From an uncultured Pirellulaceae bacterium (GTDB taxonomy: Bacteria > Planctomycetota > Planctomycetia > Pirellulales > Pirellulaceae), in the NCBI GenBank assembly GCA_937944405.1, contig CALDYR010000110.1:1-33539 (forward strand): DNA of 33,539 bases. Direction: 5' to 3'. The position numbers and the translations under genes were made by a program. Positions 23,139 to 32,248 of this stretch are shown one piece after another. Within the stretch, counting starts at the first letter, position 1. Every line of letters starts with the position of its first letter. A model generated the notes under the pieces. That model had not been told where the DNA came from. It made no database searches and was given only the letters and a program-made list of their open reading frames with translations.

Positions 23139-25694
23139 TTACAAATCTCCAATGGCCGCGAACAATCCGTCAAGCACGGCTAGTTTGGCACTTAATTGGG
23201 GAAATGTATCGGGGGTCGCCGCGGGAGGCGGTCCTGCAACCATATTCAGTGGACCTGAAACCAATGCTGCAACGCCGTCGACACCCTCGAAGGTGATCTC
23301 GAACGTTCCGTTGGGGCCGAAACCAAGGCCTTCACGCGCTTCGGCTATGAGAATTGGCCCTGGTGCCACGACCGCAACATAGTTACCGGCATCCAGCGTC
23401 AAGTCGAGGGAGAAGTCTTGGCCATCACCTGAGTCGCTATCTACGGCAAACAAACCTCCTAGAGTTCCGTCGTCGTTAAGTTCGAAAACGGCAATATCGA
23501 CGTCAAGGGTAGAGTCTTGAACCCCATTAGTCGGATCACCAGCGAAAATAGAAACGGTCGCGGTTGCGTCGAGGGTGAAACCAAAATTATCCAGAGAAAC
23601 GAAACCGCCACCGGCATCGATCAATGTGCTGGTAAAACTAACTGAGGGACCTGGCAAGAGCGTCACTGGCGCTCCGTCGGCATTCTCAAATGGGTCGGTA
23701 GTATTGACAATGGCTGGCGTGTCATCTACCGGAGTGAAGAAAAGTTCCCAAACCGATGCCCAGTCCTGAGTTGGATTGATTCGACCTGTGTCGTCAGCGA
23801 ATTCGGCATCACTGCGATAGAAAAAGTTGCCGTCTTCAGAGACGCGGAAGAAACTTCCGCTGGGCGTGGTTCTCCAAGCGCTAAATTGAGTGAATCGATT
23901 GAATACTTCGGCCAAAGCAGGAGACACAGCGCTGAGCGCTTCGGAGGATGCCCATGCGATTGAGACCGTGCGCGGAATTTCAAGCCTCCGCAGTTCGTTG
24001 GCGGCCAGATCATTTTCGTCCCAGTCGGCGAATACATATTGCCGTTCCAGTTCGATTTCATCTTCCGGCAGTCCAGTTACTGGGTTGAATACGGAGGTAA
24101 CGACTTCGACAACGTTTGATTGCGAAAGGGAAATCCCAGCCGGCAAAGTCCGCTCTTTGACAAACACAATCGGATTGTCAATCAATGGGTCTTGGGCCAA
24201 CCGATTATTTCCCACCCCGCTTTGTAACCGCGCCAGACCGTCGTCGATGACGTTGATTTCGGCGTCGGTCCATTGGGCAAAAGCCGTATTGCGAAATTCG
24301 ACTTCGGCGTCTTGAGATTCTAAACCAATGATTTGGTCATCGTCGGGGATTAAAAAGCGATCCGATCCACCGTCGCCAAACAATCGGTCACTGCCACCGA
24401 TACCCCCAAATAATCCGTCTGCGCCGTCACCGCCGCGCAAGTCGTCGTCGCCAACGCCGCCGAACAAGCGGTCGTCGCCATCGTTACCGACAAGGATGTC
24501 GTTTCCTAATCCACCGTCGAGACTGTCGGCGCCGTCGTTACCGATGACTCTGTCCGCACCGCCGAACCCGAAAATCGTATCGTCTCCTGATTGTCCGAAC
24601 AAGTTGTCATTTTGATCTCCGCCGCGAATGAGATCGTCACCGTCGCCGCCAAAGACTAAATTATTGCCACCGCTGCCGTCGATCGTGTCATCGCCATCAC
24701 CGCCGCCAATGACATCGTTGTCAGCGCCGCCGTCGATTGTGTCAGCCCCTTCGCCACCGATGATGAAATCGTCCCCAACGTCACCCGAAAGTACGTCATC
24801 GCCGCCCAGTCCAATAATGGAATCGTTACCTCCACCGCCGCGGATCGTATCGTCGTTGGCACCACCACGCAGGATGTCGTCCCCGGCGCCGCCGATAATG
24901 GTGTTGGTGCCTTGAAACCCGTTGACGCGATCGTCGCCGTCTTGTCCGAATACCTCGTCGTCACCAATTCCCGCCAGCAGGATGTCATTTCCTTGGTTGC
25001 CAAACAACCGATCATTGCCGGCGCCGCCGTTGATCTGGTCGTTTCCAAGTTGGCCAAACACGGTATCGTTTCCGACCCCCCCTATCAGGATGTCGTTGCC
25101 GTCACCACCTGCGATGGTGTCATCGCCTGCTTCGCCAAGAATAGAATCATTGCCCGCATCCCCACGCAAACTGTCAGAATCATCGCCGCCACGAAGCGTG
25201 TCGTTTCCTGCAGAACCTTGTAACGTGTCTTGCCCTTGGCCGCCGAAGAGCAGGTCGTCAGCAGCGTTTCCGATCAAAATGTCATCCCCGTCTTCGCCAG
25301 TCAAACGGTCTGCCGCTGAACCGCCAATAAGCCGATCATTCCCCAATCCGCCGAACGCAAACGCCGGAATGTCTGATGACGAGTTGCTGAAAGTATCGTT
25401 ACCGCCATTTCCTTCGAATCGAATAGTATCGACCGACGACCTTGGAAAGACGCTAAAATTTCCGTTGAGCAATACGCGCACTTCATTTGCAAAGGCCGTG
25501 GAAACAAAAGCTTGGTCATCAACGGTGTCCGAACCGCGGATCAGCAAGACAGATGTGGTCGGGTCGACCGAAACCGTGCTTACAGCGAGCAGTTGCCGCG
25601 GTTCCAAATCCATGTAATTCAGTCGATTTTGACTGCGGTCACGGTTGTTGCGTTTGTTCTTAAAAACAGAATAGACATCGGTGTTATGAAACAT
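23139..25694 (-). CDS. Large exported RTX-repeat calcium-binding protein with LEPRQLLA N-terminus
   Basis: 851 residues. The N-terminus carries LEPRQLLAVS (30-39), a motif found at the start of many giant surface proteins in planctomycetes. Residues ~115-448 are about 37 nonapeptide RTX repeats of the form GGxGxDxLx (for example GGDGNDILIGGVGNDTVFG), which bind Ca2+ and fold as parallel beta-rolls outside the cell. Residues ~460-660 form a domain I do not recognise (from EVEFRNTAFAQWTDAEINVI to DWASVWELFF). Residues ~700-820 are beta-rich and resemble a pre-peptidase C-terminal domain (DVDIAVFELNDDGTLGG, LTLDAGNYVAVVAPG). It is probably an exported surface or matrix protein. No dedicated type I exporter is encoded nearby, and the high GC of the repeats comes from the GGxGxD codons. 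Confidence 0.88.
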   Translation of the reverse strand: MFHNTDVYSVFKNKRNNRDRSQNRLNYMDLEPRQLLAVSTVSVDPTTSVLLIRGSDTVDDQAFVSTAFANEVRVLLNGNFSVFPRSSVDTIRFEGNGGNDTFSNSSSDIPAFAFGGLGNDRLIGGSAADRLTGEDGDDILIGNAADDLLFGGQGQDTLQGSAGNDTLRGGDDSDSLRGDAGNDSILGEAGDDTIAGGDGNDILIGGVGNDTVFGQLGNDQINGGAGNDRLFGNQGNDILLAGIGDDEVFGQDGDDRVNGFQGTNTIIGGAGDDILRGGANDDTIRGGGGNDSIIGLGGDDVLSGDVGDDFIIGGEGADTIDGGADNDVIGGGDGDDTIDGSGGNNLVFGGDGDDLIRGGDQNDNLFGQSGDDTIFGFGGADRVIGNDGADSLDGGLGNDILVGNDGDDRLFGGVGDDDLRGGDGADGLFGGIGGSDRLFGDGGSDRFLIPDDDQIIGLESQDAEVEFRNTAFAQWTDAEINVIDDGLARLQSGVGNNRLAQDPLIDNPIVFVKERTLPAGISLSQSNVVEVVTSVFNPVTGLPEDEIELERQYVFADWDENDLAANELRRLEIPRTVSIAWASSEALSAVSPALAEVFNRFTQFSAWRTTPSGSFFRVSEDGNFFYRSDAEFADDTGRINPTQDWASVWELFFTPVDDTPAIVNTTDPFENADGAPVTLLPGPSVSFTSTLIDAGGGFVSLDNFGFTLDATATVSIFAGDPTNGVQDSTLDVDIAVFELNDDGTLGGLFAVDSDSGDGQDFSLDLTLDAGNYVAVVAPGPILIAEAREGLGFGPNGTFEITFEGVDGVAALVSGPLNMVAGPPPAATPDTFPQLSAKLAVLDGLFAAIGDL

Positions 25695-26351
25695 AGCGAT
25701 CCAAAATTTGAGTAGTCAATAAGTCAACGGGGCTGAAGGGTAAGTGTTATCAGGTTGACTGGCCAAACCGCAGGGGTTGACAAGAGCCAATGGTTTTCGA
25801 ACGTCCAGCTTAATCTAAGACCATACCGAAGACAATTTTATGTCTGCGAAACAGTCGGATTCGACAGAAAAAAATTCCTTGGCAGGCGTATCTTGCCAGA
25901 ATTCTTTGCTCCAGAACTCGTGATGTTCCGTGGAGCCCTTTGGATTCGGGAAAATTGACTAAAAAGCGCGTCTCTTTATTAAGTTGCGAGTTCTAATCGC
26001 TCCCGAGGCGATGGGGTCGCCATCTAATAAATTCGAAAAGTAGTCGCAAATCGAGTCAAGTAAAATCACATTTAACGATTGTGTGGCCTGGATTACACAA
26101 TTGCGTATGTTTCGGGGGAAGTGACAGTAACGACGCTAGCCGTTCACGGTGGTGTTTTTCCTTGAAATCCCTGCAATCCGCAAACTCAGCGCAAACCGCA
26201 ACGGGCCCTTAGGTCGATGAAGACCAGGGTGTGATGGCCCAAACGAGTGAGAGTTTAGCCGTTTTTTTGTGAATCATTTCGCTTTAAAAAATCGGTCGAG
26301 CCCCAATTTCATTGCCTGTGACCAATCAACGTAGCCCTGGTAGAGAAGATC
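25695..26351. promoter_or_regulatory. 657-bp divergent intergenic region
   Basis: Upstream region of both the RTX gene (minus) and the large dehydrogenase gene (plus). No gene or RNA is recognised. TTGACT near 25956 followed 16 bases later by TATTAA is a plausible housekeeping promoter pointing right, but it would leave a ~370-base leader. TCGATTCGAC-like and AT-rich stretches (26030-26100) show no clear operator. Confidence 0.3.
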
Positions 26352-29300
26352 ATGGAAGACCGCATCCCCAAGCTAACCTTAATTTCCATTGGAATGATGA
26401 CCTGGTTGATTGTTGCTTCAATAATCTTGGCCCCAACGTCATTAGCGCAAACTCAGGCGACGGCGTTGGAGGCGCCGTGGATCTGGTCACCACGTGGCAA
26501 CGGCGCCAGCGAAACCTATTTCCGGAAGAAATTTACGCTGCTTAATCCCGAGACCGCGAAACTGACGGTAGCCGCCGGTGGCGAATTCGAGTTGTACATC
26601 AACGGGCAGATGGCGGTCTCTGGGCAGTCCCACCGGTCAGCGACTTCCGTTGACGTGATTGATTATCTCAATCCCGGCGTCAATGTCATCGCCGTCAAAG
26701 CCAACCATACCGATAGCGCCGAAGCAGGTTTTTGTTGTAAGCTGCGAATTAAAGAAAAAGGTGAGATACGTCATCGGGTTCTCAAAACCGATGCGACTTG
26801 GAAAAGCTACACTGCCCCAGCGGTCGATTGGTATAAAAACGGATTTCGAGACCTGAGCTGGTTGAGCTCGAAAGTTATTGGCTCAGCATCGAGCGCGTCA
26901 CGGTCTTCGGTCGCCGCGCGTTCGCAGTACGCCCGGACTCCCGGCATCGAAGTCACTGCGAAAACGACGAAACCCAAAATCGATCTCGTCTCCCAAGCCC
27001 CTCCGGTTCCCGCTGGATTCTATCCTGAGCCAAAGCCACACTCAGCATCGGACGGGCAAACTGGCATGCCTCCAGCGGTAGCGTCGAAAGCAGAAACCAA
27101 ACCGGTGGCAGTTTCGAAGTTAAAGACCACCACCGCCGAAACCGTGCAGGCGAAAGCCGCCAGCGACGGTCGTTTCGTGACCGCCAGCGAAAATTTTTCG
27201 GTTCGTGAGGTTCTCTCAGCGGATCTTACGGGTTCGATCATTGCCATGGAGTTCAACGAATTTGGAAAACTGTTGCTGTCGCGCGAGGGCGGTCCTTTGC
27301 TGATCGCAGACCTCGACGCAAAAGCGCACGATCATTTTCGACTGCAAATTTATTGCAACGAAGTCACATCATGCCAAGGCATCCTGGCGTTGAATGGAGA
27401 CGTATTTGTGACCGCTCAAGGCCCCGAAGGGCAGGGGCTTTATCGTCTGTCTGATGTCAACGGAGACGGTCGCATCGAGGTTGCCAATACGTTACTGAGA
27501 TTCACCGGAAAACCTAGTGAGCACGGTGCTCACGGCATTCAGCTTGGCCCCGATGGAATGCTGTACATCGTCATCGGCAACGGCAGCCAACTTAAAAATA
27601 CGCCTGCGAAAACCAGTCCCTACCAATTCGCCTATGAAGGCGATGTGGTTCCCAAATATGAAGACCCGACCGGTCAAGCCACCAACATTAAAGCGCCCGG
27701 CGGCACGGTGGTGCGTGTCGCCGTTGATGGCAGTAAGGTTGAAACGGTCGCCGGGGGCGTGCGAAACGCATACGATTTGGTCTTCGATGAAAACGGAGAA
27801 CTTTTCATTCACGACAGTGACATGGAAGGCGACCGAGGCACCACTTGGTATCGTCCTCCGATGATTTTCAATGTCACCGCCGGCGCCGATATTGGCTGGC
27901 GCAGCGGTTGTTCAAAGTTTTTGCCGCACTATGTGGACCAACTTCCGATGGTGTGTCAAACCGAACGGGGGTCTCCTTCGGGTGCAGCCCTTTACCAGCA
28001 TTTTCAGTTCCCTGCGGAATATCGAGACGTGCTTTTTTTAGCGGATTGGTCTGAGGGCAAAATTTTAGCCCTGAAAAAGAAACGCCAAGGTGCCGGGTTC
28101 GTAGGGGAAACCAAGGAGTTTCTGTCGGGCCGTCCGATGAATGTTTGCGATCTGGCGGTCGGCGAAGATGGAGCGTTGTACTTCTGCACCGGTGGACGAG
28201 GCACTGCCGGCGGCGTTTATCGTGTCGATTGGAATGGTGAGATTCCCGAAAATGTTCTCACCTTTAACGACGAATTGACCAAACTCATACGGCACCCGCA
28301 ACCCAATTCTGCGTGGGCCCGCCAGAACATCGCCGAATTGCGACGCGCGATGGGCGATTCGTGGGAGCGGTCAATTTTGGGGATCGTCAACGAGCTGCGT
28401 AATCCAGCGAGATTCCGTGTCCGCGCGATCCACATGTTGGTCTGGTATGGTCCCAAACCAACACCCCAACTGATGAAAACACTTTTAGAGGACAAAGAAG
28501 AAACCGTTCGATCCGCTGCGATCCGATTATGCGAAACACAACAAACAGAAACATCGCGAAAACTGTTGGTGGGTATGTTAAACGACCCGGCACCCTTTGT
28601 GCGACGCCGCGCCGCGGAAGGCCTGTTGCGTTTCGAACGACCGATTGATCACGCACATCTAACGCAAATGCTGAAATCCAGAGATCGCGTCGAAGCACTG
28701 GCGGCGCGCAGGTTGCTGCAACGGATTCCTTCGAACCAATGGAAAGATGATCTTATCGGCTCCAGCGATCAACGCCTCTTCATCCAATCCGCGATTGCGC
28801 TGATGACGGCGGACCCAACCCTCGAGCATGCGTATCGTGTGTTGGCCCAAGCCAGTCGATTTTCAGAAGGGTTTGTCAATGATGAAAACTTTATCGATAT
28901 GTTGCGAGCATCGCAAATCGCGCTGGCTCAGGGCAACGTTGACGCTGCTAAGGTCCCTGCTTTGGCGCGGCGCATAGGCGACGAATTTCCAACCAATAAC
29001 CCGCTGATCAATGTCGAGTTGATCAAAATAATGGCGGCGTTGAAAGTTGGTGATCTAGACGGGCGCATCGAAGCGTTTTTATCCGACAGCAAGGTCTCTG
29101 AGCCCGAAAAATTTCAAGCCGCCATGTTCCTGCATCACGCAGGCGAAGGGCTGAATAAAAGTGAGCAGCTGGCGATTGTTGAAGCTCTAACACGGTTGAA
29201 AAACGGCCAAGGCGGAGGAAGCTATCGCGGTTACCTAGACCTCGCCAGCAAAGACGCCGCGCGCGTGGTTGGTTTGGACGATATCGATTCACTGGTCGCC

Positions 29301-30392
29301 GGCGGAGAGCGCTGGCCCGATGCGGTGATTGCCTCGTTTTATAAAATGCCCAATCCACTTACTCCGTCTTTGGCGACTGGGTTGATGGAATTGGACCAAA
29401 AGTTGATCGGCCGCCAAGACATTGCCGCGCAACGGGTTCGGCTCGGCATCATCGCGGTGCTGGCGCGAGAAAATCACGACGACTATATGAGCTACCTGCG
29501 TTCGTGTTGGGATCAGGAGGAAAACCGACGCGCCGATATCGCGATCGGATTGGCTCAGGAACCTGACGGTGAAAACTGGTCTTATCTGATTGCCAGCCTG
29601 CCCCTGTTGGACGATTTTACCGGACGCGCAGTCCTGACGACATTGGCTTCGGTAGGACGGAGTCCACGCGACCCTTTCTTTTATCGTACAACAATCGAGT
29701 TAGGGTTTCGCTTGCGTCAGCAAGGATCAACCGCGGCCGTGCGGTTGCTGGAACATTGGACGGGAAGTCGTTTGGACAACACCAGCCAATCGTGGCGAGG
29801 ACCGTTGGTGCAATGGAGCAACTGGTATGAGCAAACGTATCCCGACGCAGCAGCGATCGTAGTGGCCCAACCGGTTCGAAAAGGGCGGTATTCGACGAAT
29901 CAAATTGCAGCCTTTGTCGAAAACAATGGGTTGGGCGATCCGCAATCCGGCCACGACCTGTTCGCATCGGCCAGATGTAGTAGTTGCCACCAATTCAGCG
30001 GTGCAGGCGAAGGAATCGGCCCCGATTTGACCTCACTGGCAAGCCGATTTTCGATTCGAGAAATGATCGACGCGACGATTGATCCGCACAAATCGGTCGC
30101 GCCGCGATACCAATCGAAAACATTGGTCACCGTCGACGGCCAGCAAATCTCAGGATTGATGATCGACGAAAAGAATCGCCCCTACATCGTGATGACGCCC
30201 GAAGGTCGTCGAGTCACCGTTCCGCGTGACGACGTCGAAGATGTGCGGCAAAGCCAATTCTCTCACATGCCTGAAGGTCTGTTGGACGAAATGAGCCTGT
30301 CTCAGATTGCTGACCTGTTTGCGTACATCGCAAGCGGTTCCCGCATTAACATCGCCGATCGGAAAAACAGCGGCGGTACAATCATCCGCTGA
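26352..30392 (+). CDS. Planctomycete large membrane-associated dehydrogenase with HEAT repeats and cytochrome c
   Basis: 1346 residues. A signal peptide ends near LAQ-TQ (~33). Residues ~38-165 form a beta-sandwich (WIWSPRGNGASETYFRKKFT, FELYINGQMAV) like the accessory domains of rhamnosidases. A low-complexity linker follows. Residues ~280-635 are a sugar-dehydrogenase-type beta-propeller (HGAHGIQLGPDGMLYIVIGN, VRNAYDLVFDENGELFIHDS). HEAT-like helices start near 640, for example LLEDKEETVRSAAIRLCE. The C-terminus (1195-1335) is a c-type cytochrome with heme site C1209-S-S-C1212-H1213, followed by GIGPDLTSLASRFSIREMID. This is the family automated pipelines call PVC-type heme-binding or membrane-bound dehydrogenase. 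It probably oxidises a sugar or similar substrate outside the cytoplasm and passes electrons to heme; the substrate is unknown. Confidence 0.9.
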   Translation: MEDRIPKLTLISIGMMTWLIVASIILAPTSLAQTQATALEAPWIWSPRGNGASETYFRKKFTLLNPETAKLTVAAGGEFELYINGQMAVSGQSHRSATSVDVIDYLNPGVNVIAVKANHTDSAEAGFCCKLRIKEKGEIRHRVLKTDATWKSYTAPAVDWYKNGFRDLSWLSSKVIGSASSASRSSVAARSQYARTPGIEVTAKTTKPKIDLVSQAPPVPAGFYPEPKPHSASDGQTGMPPAVASKAETKPVAVSKLKTTTAETVQAKAASDGRFVTASENFSVREVLSADLTGSIIAMEFNEFGKLLLSREGGPLLIADLDAKAHDHFRLQIYCNEVTSCQGILALNGDVFVTAQGPEGQGLYRLSDVNGDGRIEVANTLLRFTGKPSEHGAHGIQLGPDGMLYIVIGNGSQLKNTPAKTSPYQFAYEGDVVPKYEDPTGQATNIKAPGGTVVRVAVDGSKVETVAGGVRNAYDLVFDENGELFIHDSDMEGDRGTTWYRPPMIFNVTAGADIGWRSGCSKFLPHYVDQLPMVCQTERGSPSGAALYQHFQFPAEYRDVLFLADWSEGKILALKKKRQGAGFVGETKEFLSGRPMNVCDLAVGEDGALYFCTGGRGTAGGVYRVDWNGEIPENVLTFNDELTKLIRHPQPNSAWARQNIAELRRAMGDSWERSILGIVNELRNPARFRVRAIHMLVWYGPKPTPQLMKTLLEDKEETVRSAAIRLCETQQTETSRKLLVGMLNDPAPFVRRRAAEGLLRFERPIDHAHLTQMLKSRDRVEALAARRLLQRIPSNQWKDDLIGSSDQRLFIQSAIALMTADPTLEHAYRVLAQASRFSEGFVNDENFIDMLRASQIALAQGNVDAAKVPALARRIGDEFPTNNPLINVELIKIMAALKVGDLDGRIEAFLSDSKVSEPEKFQAAMFLHHAGEGLNKSEQLAIVEALTRLKNGQGGGSYRGYLDLASKDAARVVGLDDIDSLVAGGERWPDAVIASFYKMPNPLTPSLATGLMELDQKLIGRQDIAAQRVRLGIIAVLARENHDDYMSYLRSCWDQEENRRADIAIGLAQEPDGENWSYLIASLPLLDDFTGRAVLTTLASVGRSPRDPFFYRTTIELGFRLRQQGSTAAVRLLEHWTGSRLDNTSQSWRGPLVQWSNWYEQTYPDAAAIVVAQPVRKGRYSTNQIAAFVENNGLGDPQSGHDLFASARCSSCHQFSGAGEGIGPDLTSLASRFSIREMIDATIDPHKSVAPRYQSKTLVTVDGQQISGLMIDEKNRPYIVMTPEGRRVTVPRDDVEDVRQSQFSHMPEGLLDEMSLSQIADLFAYIASGSRINIADRKNSGGTIIR

Positions 30393-30435
30393 ATTGTTGA
30401 GTTATGAATTGTTGAGTTATGAATTGTGGAGTTGG
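30391..30435 (+). repeat. 15-bp tandem repeat, three copies, over the dehydrogenase stop
   Basis: GAATTGTTGAGTTAT occurs at 30391-30405 and 30406-30420, followed by GAATTGTGGAGTTGG at 30421-30435 (13 of 15 identical). It starts on the last two bases of the TGA stop codon. This looks like slippage expansion; a read-through ribosome would add ELLSYELLSYELWSW-like residues. Confidence 0.8.
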
Positions 30436-30541
30436 ATAGGTAACCGGGCCCGGCGAGCAGCGATCTGTCGCCGTGGGCAACTCGCGACTTCGATGGGCCG
30501 AGAATAGAATTGGCTGAGATTAAAACAGTCAGAGAAAAAGA

Positions 30542-30663
30542 GGCTCTTCCCGAATTTTATTTGAAAACTTCGGAATCGTAGTGAGATTCGGCCCATCCCG
30601 TTTCACTTACGGGAAACGGTAAGCTTGAGGTGTGCTCGGTGCCACAAGGTTCCGGGAAGAGCC
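30542..30663 (-). repeat. Short ISL3-ended interspersed repeat, copy 3 (122 bp)
   Basis: Both ends read GGCTCTTCCCG inwards (30542-30552 and the complement of 30653-30663), the commonest form of ISL3 tips. Read on the minus strand it aligns with the other copies: GGAACCTTGTGGCACCGAG at the left arm (as in 1783-1882) and TCACTACGATTCCGAAG at the right arm (as in 22948-23105). The centre can fold through CCGTTTC (30598-30604) and GAAACGG (30613-30619). Flanking octamers GAAAAAGA and GAATAAAA agree at 6 of 8 positions, a possible decayed target duplication. The copy ends 17 bp before the MazG-like gene. Confidence 0.72.
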
Positions 30664-30680
30664 GAATAAAAAGGGTGGCG

Positions 30681-31076
30681 ATGTCAGAACTAAATATCGG
30701 TACAGATGATTCCACCACGGTGGCCGACTTGCGAGCAATGGTTTTGAATTTCGTGCAAGAACGCGACTGGCAGCAGTTTCACGCGCCCAAGAATCTCTCC
30801 ATGGCAATGGCGATCGAAACCAGCGAACTGATGGAGCACTTTCAATGGCTCGACACAGAAGCATCTCGGCATCCGCCGGCCGATAAAATGATCGATATCG
30901 GAGAAGAATTGGCTGACGTGTTGTGTTACGCCATGGCGATCGCCAACGAACTGGATATCGATATCGCATCGACGATGGCGCGAAAGATGGAACTCAATCG
31001 CAAAAAGTATCCGGCACCCGAGTTTCGCGGACGCTACGGCAAGGACGATCCCAATCCCCCCACCGCACAGGTGTGA
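30681..31076 (+). CDS. MazG-like nucleotide pyrophosphohydrolase (dCTPase/RS21-C6 type)
   Basis: 131 residues, a single all-alpha MazG-type domain. The metal-binding pattern is seen as IETSELMEHFQW (E46, E49, E52) and GEELADVLCYAMAIAN (E75, E76, D79), the E-x2-E ... E-x2-D arrangement of the family, with KNLSMAMAIE before it and MELNRKKYPAP at the end. It hydrolyses (d)NTPs to monophosphate and pyrophosphate, cleaning the nucleotide pool. ATG 30681 follows AAGGGTGG. The gene sits just behind an interspersed repeat, so its promoter may lie inside or across that repeat. Confidence 0.92.
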   Translation: MSELNIGTDDSTTVADLRAMVLNFVQERDWQQFHAPKNLSMAMAIETSELMEHFQWLDTEASRHPPADKMIDIGEELADVLCYAMAIANELDIDIASTMARKMELNRKKYPAPEFRGRYGKDDPNPPTAQV

Positions 31077-31213
31077 GTCCTGCTGGTGTGTGAATCCGGT
31101 GCTGGATTTTGTCTTTCCCAAGTCGGGACATCAGAACAGATCACTGGAGATGGCGGACCGTAGCGATCGGGAACCGTTGCGTATTTTCCAGCACGTTGAC
31201 CGAGGTGCAAATG

Positions 31214-32128
31214 CTACTGCTGATTTGGCGGTGCAGTTCCCACTGAGTCGCTTTCGGCCAGTTGAGTTTCTTCAGTTTGAGTTTCTTCTGTTTGGCCTGA
31301 CGGGGGATCGCCTTGCGCCCAAGGATTCTTCCATTGGTCGCACTGGTCAAGATACTCTTGGTAAACGGGAAACGCTTCGGCTTGGTCGGCCAGCCACGCC
31401 TGAGTCTGTGCGACCAATTCGATTTCTCGATCCAACGAGATGTCTCCCATCATCACCGCGGTGCGTAGGAATACGAAATAGGTATCCAGTACATCACACC
31501 GGCAATAGTCGTTGATTTCTTGCATTTTGCCTTCGTTGAACAGGCTTTGAACCATGTGCCCCGCGACGCCCATTTTGCCAGGCCGTCCGACGATGTTGGC
31601 ACACAAGTTCAACCCCCCGTTAAGCCGCGTCGCTCCAAAGTTTGTAATCACGTCCTGCAAATCTAAGTGCGACCCTTGGTTGTATCGGCCTCGTTTTTGT
31701 TCCCAGTTTTTGGCGTAGATGTTGAACCATTCAGGAATCGCGATGCCGTACCGATAGGCCGCCAGTTCCAGCAACGGGATATCGAAGGTGCGTCCGTTGA
31801 AGGTCACCAGGGTGGGCATCTTATAGGCTTTCCAGCCGTCCCAAAACAATTTCGTGAGCGCATGCGGCCGGTATTGGGGCGCGTCCAAGGTCACGATATC
31901 AAGAATCTCAAAATCAGAATTGATCTTGATAACGGCAATCGATACCGGCAAATGAAAGGTGTAAGGAATGAACTCCGAACCAAATTTTTCCATCAATTCG
32001 GCCGAATAGGTTTCGATCGCTTTTTCGGGCGTGAGTTCTTGCCCCGGGTACCGTACTTTGGCAATCAAATCTCCATCAGCGACGCTTTCGATATCGAAAA
32101 TAAAATATCGAACAGACGAATTGGCCAT
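31214..32128 (-). CDS. PolB-like predicted 3'-5' exonuclease
   Basis: 304 residues, a DnaQ-fold exonuclease of the PolB-like group. Exo I is FDIESVADGD (D12, E14), Exo II is VTFNGRTFDIPLLE (N111, D116), HLDLQD follows (D156), and Exo III is DYCRCDVLDTY (Y208-x3-D212). All four metal-binding acids are present, so it should be an active 3'-5' DNA or RNA exonuclease, probably in repair or degradation. The C-terminal ~30 residues are an acidic, disordered tail with a short tandem duplication (QTEETQTEETQ). It is divergent from pyrE, with 120 bp between the starts. Confidence 0.9.
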   Translation of the reverse strand: MANSSVRYFIFDIESVADGDLIAKVRYPGQELTPEKAIETYSAELMEKFGSEFIPYTFHLPVSIAVIKINSDFEILDIVTLDAPQYRPHALTKLFWDGWKAYKMPTLVTFNGRTFDIPLLELAAYRYGIAIPEWFNIYAKNWEQKRGRYNQGSHLDLQDVITNFGATRLNGGLNLCANIVGRPGKMGVAGHMVQSLFNEGKMQEINDYCRCDVLDTYFVFLRTAVMMGDISLDREIELVAQTQAWLADQAEAFPVYQEYLDQCDQWKNPWAQGDPPSGQTEETQTEETQLAESDSVGTAPPNQQ

Positions 32129-32248
32129 AGCTGGTTCACCGTTTTTTTGGAGAATTCTTATCTGGCAGCATCATACACGACAAACGTACCCTTCGTCCAG
32201 CAACGGCGAAACTGGTATTTTGAATCCAATCTTCAATCCACAGTTCCT

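Noticed and set aside
24328..25617. Long plus-strand frames rich in Ser and Pro opposite the RTX gene
   Set aside because: They are the complement of the GGxGxD repeat codons; the apparent SSPSPP repeats follow directly from the RTX repeats on the other strand.
31667..32248. Extension of the pyrE frame about 190 codons upstream
   Set aside because: The extra part lies opposite the PolB-like exonuclease gene and has no resemblance to any N-terminal domain of PyrE; ATG 32249 matches the family's usual start.
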